This document shows positions 58,996 to 64,000 of a DNA stretch of 64,000 bases, one piece after another. The stretch comes from Polyangiaceae bacterium. GTDB lineage: Bacteria > Myxococcota_A > Polyangia > Polyangiales > Polyangiaceae. Each line of letters opens with the position of its first letter. The stretch's first letter is position 1. The notes under the pieces were generated by a model. It ran no database searches. It saw nothing but the letters and a program-made list of their open reading frames with translations, and was not told the origin of the DNA. A program made the position numbers and the translations under genes. Location: NCBI GenBank assembly GCA_016719945.1, contig JADJYE010000003.1:1-64000 (forward strand), written 5' to 3'.

Positions 58996-59110
58996 TTCCG
59001 GTAAAGACGGTACCACGCGGGTCTGGGAGTCGGCCAAATGGCCGGGCCGGGCCGAGGGGCTCGGGTGTCCAGCGGCCCCGACCAGCGACCGCAATTCGAG
59101 GCGCAAACCA

Positions 59111-60187
59111 GTGGAGCGAGCGCGGATCATCGTCGCGATGAGCGGAGGCGTCGACTCGTCGGTCGCCGCGCTCAGGCTGCTCGAGGCTGGGCACGAGGTG
59201 GTCGGCGTCACGCTGCACCTGTGGGATTACCCCGACGAGTCCGACCACGGCCGGTGCTGCGCCCCCGAAGACCAGTACGACGCGCGCCGCGTCGCCGATC
59301 ACCTCGGCTTTCCGCACTACACGTTCGACCGGCGGGAGCTGTTCCAGCGGGTGGTGGTCGACCCCTTCGTCGACGCTTACCTCGAGGGCCGCACGCCCAG
59401 CCCCTGCGTGGCTTGCAACCGAGGCGTGAAGCTCCGGCAGCTGCTGCCGCTGGCGGATCGCCTCGGGGCCTCCCACGTGGCGACGGGGCACTACGCCCGG
59501 GTGGTCGAGCAGAGCGGCAGACCGACCCTTCACCGTGGGCGTGACGCCCGAAAGGACCAGAGCTACTTCCTGCATATGCTCCGCTCGGACGAGCTGGGGC
59601 GCGTCAAGCTGCCGCTCGGCGAGGCCACCAAAGAGGAGGTGCGCGCCGAGGCCCTCGCCGCTGGGCTTCCTGGGGCAGGGAAGGGCGAGAGCCAAGAGCT
59701 GTGCTTCGTCGCGAGCGGTCGCTACGACGCCTTCGTCGAGGAGCGCGCCGGCGGGCGCGTCCGCCCCGGACCGATCCTCGACGACGGCGGCCGAGTGGTC
59801 GGCGAGCACGGCGGGGTGCACCGCTACACCGTCGGGCAGCGCAAGGGGCTCGGCGTGGCGCTCGGGAGGCCTGCGTTCGTGGTCGGGGTCGATGCCCAGA
59901 CCGGGGAGGTGCGGGTTGGGTCCGAGGAGGCCCTCTCCTCGGGGGGGGCGCTGCTCGCGGCGGACAGCGGGTTCGCCGAAGACGTGACGTTCCCGATCGA
60001 GGCGACGGTGCAGGTCCGCGCCCGGCACGCCGGCGTCGCCGCGACGCTCTCGGCCCCGGACGAGCGCGGCGAAGTCAGGGTTCGCTTCGCCGAGCCGGTG
60101 CGCGCCGTCTCCCCGGGTCAGGTCGCGGTCGCGTACCACGGGACGCGGGTGCTCGGAGGCGGTACCATCCTTCGCGCCGAACGATGA
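59111..60187 (+). CDS. mnmA: tRNA 2-thiouridylase MnmA
   Basis: 358 residues. PP-loop VAMSGGVDSSVAALRLL, catalytic cysteines in TPSPCVACNRGVKL and GESQELCFV, and GVHRYTVGQRKGLGV. It puts sulfur into U34 of Lys, Glu and Gln tRNAs, receiving it ultimately from IscS. The start GTG 59111 (VERARIIVAMSGG) fits the family; the frame is open further back but over non-homologous sequence. The stop overlaps the next start (ATGA). Confidence 0.94.
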   Translation: MERARIIVAMSGGVDSSVAALRLLEAGHEVVGVTLHLWDYPDESDHGRCCAPEDQYDARRVADHLGFPHYTFDRRELFQRVVVDPFVDAYLEGRTPSPCVACNRGVKLRQLLPLADRLGASHVATGHYARVVEQSGRPTLHRGRDARKDQSYFLHMLRSDELGRVKLPLGEATKEEVRAEALAAGLPGAGKGESQELCFVASGRYDAFVEERAGGRVRPGPILDDGGRVVGEHGGVHRYTVGQRKGLGVALGRPAFVVGVDAQTGEVRVGSEEALSSGGALLAADSGFAEDVTFPIEATVQVRARHAGVAATLSAPDERGEVRVRFAEPVRAVSPGQVAVAYHGTRVLGGGTILRAER

Positions 60188-60849
60188 GGTCCTCGCGCAT
60201 TTCCCGGCTGCTCGCCTGCGCCGCGCTCGCCGTGGCCGTCACGGCCGGCGGCTCGTGCGTGTCGGTCGGGGAGGGGAGCGGGAGCGCCCGGAGCCAGCAG
60301 CTGTTCGCCCGGGATTGTTGGGACGACCCGTTCGATCTTCGCCCCGATTTCTTCGCGGCCGACCCGTTCCGAAACGCGATGCACATGCGCATCCAGCGAG
60401 GCAGCGACCTCCTGGAGTTCTCCGACGGCGTCGTCATCCTGATCGACGACATCGAGGGGGTCCGAGGTCGGCTGGGCGAGGCGATCGACGTCACGCTGCC
60501 GCAGGGGGTCGCGCCTCCGGGCGTGGCGGTCGGGTCGCTGTGCGACGGGAGCCCATGCGCCTCGCCGGTCCACCTCGCGCTCTACCTCCTCGCGTCGTGC
60601 CATTCTCAGAACGTGGTGCTGTACGCCACCGAGGGTACGGTCACCTTCCACGAGCTCTTCAGCGGCGATCCGAACGAGAAGGACGCCGCCGAGAAGCTGA
60701 TCGAGGGTGAGTTCGACGTCACCGTCGGTGATCCGCGCGATATCGTCCTCGTGGGAGACGACGTCGGAACGATCCCCAACCAGAGCCAGCTGACGGGCAC
60801 CTTCCGCTTCTATTTCCAGCGCGGCCAACCGGCGCAGCCGTTTCCCTGA
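60184..60849 (+). CDS. Hypothetical secreted protein or lipoprotein
   Basis: 221 residues. Signal peptide LLACAALAVAVTAGGSC with a possible lipid-modified Cys. The body has four further Cys (RDCWDDPF, LCDGSPCASP, ASCHSQNV) and a beta-rich pattern (RIQRGSDLLEFSDGVVILIDD, GTFRFYFQRG). No family recognised. ATG overlaps the mnmA stop (ATGA), so it is co-translated with that gene. Confidence 0.75.
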   Translation: MRSSRISRLLACAALAVAVTAGGSCVSVGEGSGSARSQQLFARDCWDDPFDLRPDFFAADPFRNAMHMRIQRGSDLLEFSDGVVILIDDIEGVRGRLGEAIDVTLPQGVAPPGVAVGSLCDGSPCASPVHLALYLLASCHSQNVVLYATEGTVTFHELFSGDPNEKDAAEKLIEGEFDVTVGDPRDIVLVGDDVGTIPNQSQLTGTFRFYFQRGQPAQPFP

Positions 60850-61003
60850 GCTCACCCTCGTCGTGCTTGCTCGGCGCCCCGGCGGTTCGCTGAGGCGCGT
60901 CGCCTCGGTCGGCTTCGCGGAGCGCGTTGGTTTGGCGCTCGCTCCGCGCTCGCTCGCCAAGTCGGTGGAAAAGCAAGCCGGGTCGGCGCTAAACTGCTCC
61001 GAG

Positions 61004-63613
61004 ATGGCCGCTCCGCCTCCCCGCCCCTCTGCCCGCAATGCGGGGGCACGCGGTGGTCCCTCTGCCCAGGCGGGCGGCGGTGCCGCACGCGGTGGCGCCA
61101 GCCATGCCTCCCAGGGCGGGGGCAAGGGGGACAAGGCGGCGGGCACCTTCTTCCTGGGGCGCTACCGCGTCGTCGAAGAGATCGGCGTCGGGGGGATGGC
61201 GAGCGTCCACCTCGGGCGCATGGATGGTCCCGGGGGCTTCCAGAAGTGGGTGGCCATCAAGCGCATCCACCCGAACCTCGTCGAGGACGACCAGTTCGTC
61301 GATATGTTCCTCGACGAGGCGCGCATCGCCGCCGGCATCAACCACGCCAACGTGGCGCAGGTCTTCGACCTCGGGAAGGACGAAGGCACCTACTGGATCG
61401 CGATGGAGTACCTCCACGGCGAGCCGCTCCGAGAGCTCATGCGCCGCTGCGAGGAGCGCAACCAAGCCATCTCGTGCGACGTCGCGGCGAGGCTCTGCGC
61501 CGACGCCGCCGAGGGGCTGCACGCTGCGCACGAGCTGCGCGGCAAGAACGGGCAGCTGCTCGGGCTCGTCCACCGTGACGTGACGCCGCACAACCTGTTC
61601 GTGACCTACGAGGGCTACACGAAGGTCGTCGACTTCGGCATCGCGAAGGTGGCCGATCGCCTCTCGGAGACGCGGGCGGGCACGCTCAAGGGCAAGCTCG
61701 CGTACATGTCCCCGGAGCAGGTCCGCGGCCAAGACGACGTCGATCGCACGACCGATATCTTCGCCCTCGGCGTCGTGCTCTGGGAGCTGACGACGGGCCA
61801 TCGCCTGTTCCGAATGGACACGGATCTCGACACCCTCGAGAAGGTGCAGGCGTGCGTGGTCCCGCCGCCCTCGACGATCGTGCCCGGCTACCCGATCGAG
61901 CTCGAGAGCGTCGTGATGAAGGCCCTCGCCAAGAAGAAGCCCGAGCGCTATCAGACCGCGCGCGAGCTCTCTCGCTCGCTGCAGATGTACCTGCAGCGCC
62001 GCGGCGTCCTGATCGGCCCCGAGGAGGTCAGCCAGTTCGTGCGCGACATGTTCGCGGATCGCATCAAGCAGCGTGAGGCGCACCTCGCGTGGGCGGCCGA
62101 CGTGACGAGCACGATCAACATCGATCAGCTCAACGCGATGAAGGCGAACCGCAACGCCGCACAGGGGCGCGACGAGGTTTCGCTCAAGAGCGTCTCCGAG
62201 GCCGACGAAGGTCCTCGCACGATGGCGATGTCCGCGGACGTCGGGCGCCCCTCCGTCCCCGGGTTGCACACGCCTCCGATTCGAGCGTCGAGCAACGGCG
62301 CGCTCGATCCCGCGACGCCGATGCCCGGAGGCGCCGCCAGACGTCCACCTCCGCCGCCTCCGACGGTGCCCAGCTCGCCGGCGGCCAAGGGACCTCACGC
62401 GGCCGGTCCGCCGCCGATTCCGCCGGTCCCGCCGCCGGCACCTCCGCAGCTACCGCGCGCTGCGTCGACCTCGCTCGTCGATGACGACGAAGACGTTCCC
62501 ACCACGGTCGCGACCCGCGAGCAGCTGCGCGACGTGGTGCCCGGAGGCCGCCCCAGCCCCGGCGGCCCCCAAGCCGGCCCCGGAGGCTTCCCGTCGATGC
62601 GCTCGACCACGGTCGGCGTCGGCGCAGTTTCGCCAACCCAAGGGGGGCCGCCGATGAACGGAGCGGGGACCGAGCCGCCTCCCCGCATGAACCTCGGCGC
62701 CACGATCGCCATGCCGCCTGGCTCGATGACCCCGGGCCCGGGCCCCGCGTCGAGCTCGCCGGTGTTCGGTCCGCCGCCCACCTCCTCTCAGCCAGGCTGG
62801 GGAGGCCCCCAAGGGGGGATGATGGGTCCGCAAAGTGGGATGCAGCATGGTCAGGGCCAGCAGCATGGCCAGGGTCAGCAGCACGGCCAGGGTCAGCAGC
62901 ATGGCCAGGGTCAGCAGCATGGCCAGGGTCAGCAGCATGGCCAGGGTCAGCAGCATGGCCAGGGTCAGCAGCACAACCAGGGGCAGCAGCATGGCCAGGG
63001 CCAGCAACACGGCCAGGGGCAGCAGCACAACCAGGGTCAGCAGCACGGTCAGAACCAGCAGCACGGTCACGGTCAGCAGCACGGTCAGAACCAGCAGCAC
63101 GGTCAGAACCAGCAGCACGGTCAGAACCAGCAGCACGGTCACGGTCAGCAGCAGGCGCATGGGCAGCAGCAGGGCCACGGTCAGCAGGGGCCCTACGGCA
63201 TGTCCCACGGGCAACCGCAACAAGGCCAGGGCGGGGGCGGGCAATCTCCGATGTTCGGAGCGGCGCCCCACAACCCGCCGCCCCTCGGTCAAACGGGGGG
63301 GCGGGGCGACGTCCCCGCCTTCGGGCCGCCTCCGCTCGGCTCGTATGGGACGGGCCAGCCTGGCGCGCGTCCACCGCCTTCCGCGATCGAGACGGCGCTC
63401 TCGCTTCCTCGTCCCGAGCCCGGCACGTGGGGCCAGGCGCAGGCGCGCAGCAGCGACCGAATGAGCACTGCCGTGCTCATCGCCGTCGCGGTACTGACCG
63501 CCATCTGTGTCCTCGCGCTCGGAGCGCTCATCTACTTCCGTTACCGCGCGGCGCCGACGCCGCCGAGCGGTTCGCTCCCGCCTGAAGCTCCGCTCGTCGT
63601 TCGCGCGGCATGA
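61004..63613 (+). CDS. Membrane Ser/Thr protein kinase with Gln-His-Gly tandem repeats
   Basis: 869 residues. Kinase domain from about residue 50: FLGRYRVVEEIGVGGMASVHLG, VAIKRIHP (ATP-binding Lys), HRDVTPHNLF (catalytic Asp), VDFGIAKV, YMSPEQVRGQ. It is followed by a Pro-rich linker, a Q/H/G tandem-repeat block (about residues 613-728, with a DNA repeat unit of 18 bp), another Gly/Pro stretch, and one transmembrane helix near the C-terminus (TAVLIAVAVLTAICVLALGALIYF). ATG 61004 is chosen; upstream sequence is not kinase-like. The stop overlaps the rlmD-like start. Typical of Polyangia Hanks-type kinases; target unknown. Confidence 0.9.
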   Translation: MAAPPPRPSARNAGARGGPSAQAGGGAARGGASHASQGGGKGDKAAGTFFLGRYRVVEEIGVGGMASVHLGRMDGPGGFQKWVAIKRIHPNLVEDDQFVDMFLDEARIAAGINHANVAQVFDLGKDEGTYWIAMEYLHGEPLRELMRRCEERNQAISCDVAARLCADAAEGLHAAHELRGKNGQLLGLVHRDVTPHNLFVTYEGYTKVVDFGIAKVADRLSETRAGTLKGKLAYMSPEQVRGQDDVDRTTDIFALGVVLWELTTGHRLFRMDTDLDTLEKVQACVVPPPSTIVPGYPIELESVVMKALAKKKPERYQTARELSRSLQMYLQRRGVLIGPEEVSQFVRDMFADRIKQREAHLAWAADVTSTINIDQLNAMKANRNAAQGRDEVSLKSVSEADEGPRTMAMSADVGRPSVPGLHTPPIRASSNGALDPATPMPGGAARRPPPPPPTVPSSPAAKGPHAAGPPPIPPVPPPAPPQLPRAASTSLVDDDEDVPTTVATREQLRDVVPGGRPSPGGPQAGPGGFPSMRSTTVGVGAVSPTQGGPPMNGAGTEPPPRMNLGATIAMPPGSMTPGPGPASSSPVFGPPPTSSQPGWGGPQGGMMGPQSGMQHGQGQQHGQGQQHGQGQQHGQGQQHGQGQQHGQGQQHGQGQQHNQGQQHGQGQQHGQGQQHNQGQQHGQNQQHGHGQQHGQNQQHGQNQQHGQNQQHGHGQQQAHGQQQGHGQQGPYGMSHGQPQQGQGGGGQSPMFGAAPHNPPPLGQTGGRGDVPAFGPPPLGSYGTGQPGARPPPSAIETALSLPRPEPGTWGQAQARSSDRMSTAVLIAVAVLTAICVLALGALIYFRYRAAPTPPSGSLPPEAPLVVRAA
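62843..63188 (+). repeat. In-frame 18-bp tandem repeat block coding Gln-His-Gly-rich hexapeptides
   Basis: About 19 units of CAGCA(C/T)GG(C/T)CAGGG(C/T)CAG and close variants code HGQGQQ, HNQGQQ, HGQNQQ and HGHGQQ. The left units are nearly identical and the right units diverge, as expected for recent slippage expansion. Very high Gln, His and Gly, with no hydrophobic residues. It lies entirely inside the kinase gene. Confidence 0.9.
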
Positions 63614-64000
63614 GCGAGCGCGTCGTGGTCGAGTCGCTCGCCCCGGGCGGCGAGGGGGTCATCCGCCTCGCCGACGGCCGCGTGGCGTTCGTCTCGGGGG
63701 TGATCGAAGGCGAGCGCGTCCGCGTCGAGCTGGGGCGCGCCGGCGGAAAGAAGCTCCAGGCCCGCTTGCTCGAGGTCCTCGAGGCGTCTCCAGATCGAGT
63801 GACGCCGCCGTGCGCCCACGCGGGCGCCTGCGGCGGATGTGACTGGATGCACCTCGAGAGGGGCGCTCAGGGAGCGAGGCACGCCTCGATCGTGCGCGCG
63901 CTCCTCGAGCGCGCGCTGGGCGCCGCCCCCGCGGTCGAGGTCCACCAGCTCGACGAGCGTGAGTGGCGCCGCTCTCGGGCCCGCCTCGCCGTCCGCGTCG
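63610..64000 (+). CDS. 23S rRNA (uracil-5-)-methyltransferase, RlmD/RumA-TrmA type, N-terminal part
   Basis: First 130 residues, cut by the window end. The TRAM domain is MSERVVVESLAPGGEGVIRLADGRVAFVSGVIEGERVRVEL. It is followed by the Fe-S ligand region VTPPCAHAGACGGCDWMHLE (Cys-x5-Cys-x2-Cys), as in RlmD and RlmC. The SAM domain lies beyond 64000. The ATG at 63610 overlaps the kinase stop (ATGA). Confidence 0.85.
   Translation, partial: MSERVVVESLAPGGEGVIRLADGRVAFVSGVIEGERVRVELGRAGGKKLQARLLEVLEASPDRVTPPCAHAGACGGCDWMHLERGAQGARHASIVRALLERALGAAPAVEVHQLDEREWRRSRARLAVRV

Noticed and set aside
62843..63188. Regular 18-bp repeats considered as a CRISPR array
   Set aside because: The units are directly contiguous with no spacers and stay in frame within a kinase gene.

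Overview
The window is about 64 kb of very GC-rich, densely coded chromosome. It is most likely from a myxobacterium of the Polyangia/Sorangiineae type. The signs are several lipoproteins with glycine-rich linkers after the lipobox, a Cys-rich DUF4215-type repeat, an LVIVD-repeat surface lipoprotein, a choice-of-anchor-L-like lipoprotein, a Ser/Thr kinase with a long disordered tail, a receiver-DUF4388 regulator, and many stop/start overlaps (ATGA, GTGA, TTGA). No rRNA, tRNA, IS element, prophage or CRISPR array was seen.

Region 1 (1-30.7 kb) is an exopolysaccharide/O-antigen-type locus. It holds a CDP-sugar operon (rfbF, rfbG, C-methyltransferase), a Wzy-like polymerase, an O-antigen-ligase-family protein, a Wzc-like tyrosine autokinase, three GT4 glycosyltransferases, an asparagine-synthetase-like amidotransferase, and what looks like a complete UDP-N,N'-diacetylbacillosamine route with its phosphoglycosyltransferase (PglF-, PglE-, PglD- and PglC-like). 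It also has a polysaccharide deacetylase, a nucleotidyltransferase, and an ACP / SDR / acyl-activating enzyme / GNAT-like operon.

Region 2 (about 30.8-38 kb) is the most interesting part: an apparently undescribed lasso-peptide cluster. A 61-residue precursor (33712-33897) carries the YxxPxL leader motif and a Thr at -2. It sits with a lasso cyclase, a B2 peptidase, a separate PqqD-like RRE (B1) protein, an ABC exporter, an HPr-kinase-like tailoring kinase and, in a possibly linked operon, a PRMT-like methyltransferase. The predicted core AGKKSGKEASKKPRSAL would form an Ala1-Glu8 ring. It is strikingly Lys-rich and has no aromatic residue.

Region 3 (38-64 kb) is mostly housekeeping. It contains a complete isc operon (iscS-iscU-iscA-hscB-hscA-fdx) led by a Cys-rich MerR-type regulator instead of IscR, metK, mnmA, an rlmD-like gene cut by the window end, two DNA methyltransferases without visible restriction partners, an Aur1/PAP2-type membrane enzyme, and several lipoproteins. 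Intergenic ends at 39.2 and 47.3-47.6 kb carry a family of hairpin repeats whose stems change in a compensatory way.

About fifteen to twenty frame breaks are scattered over otherwise well-conserved genes, including the normally essential iscU. Several lie in or beside G/C homopolymers. They look like draft-assembly indels rather than decay, so broken genes are listed as CDS over their full reconstructed span with the breaks described.
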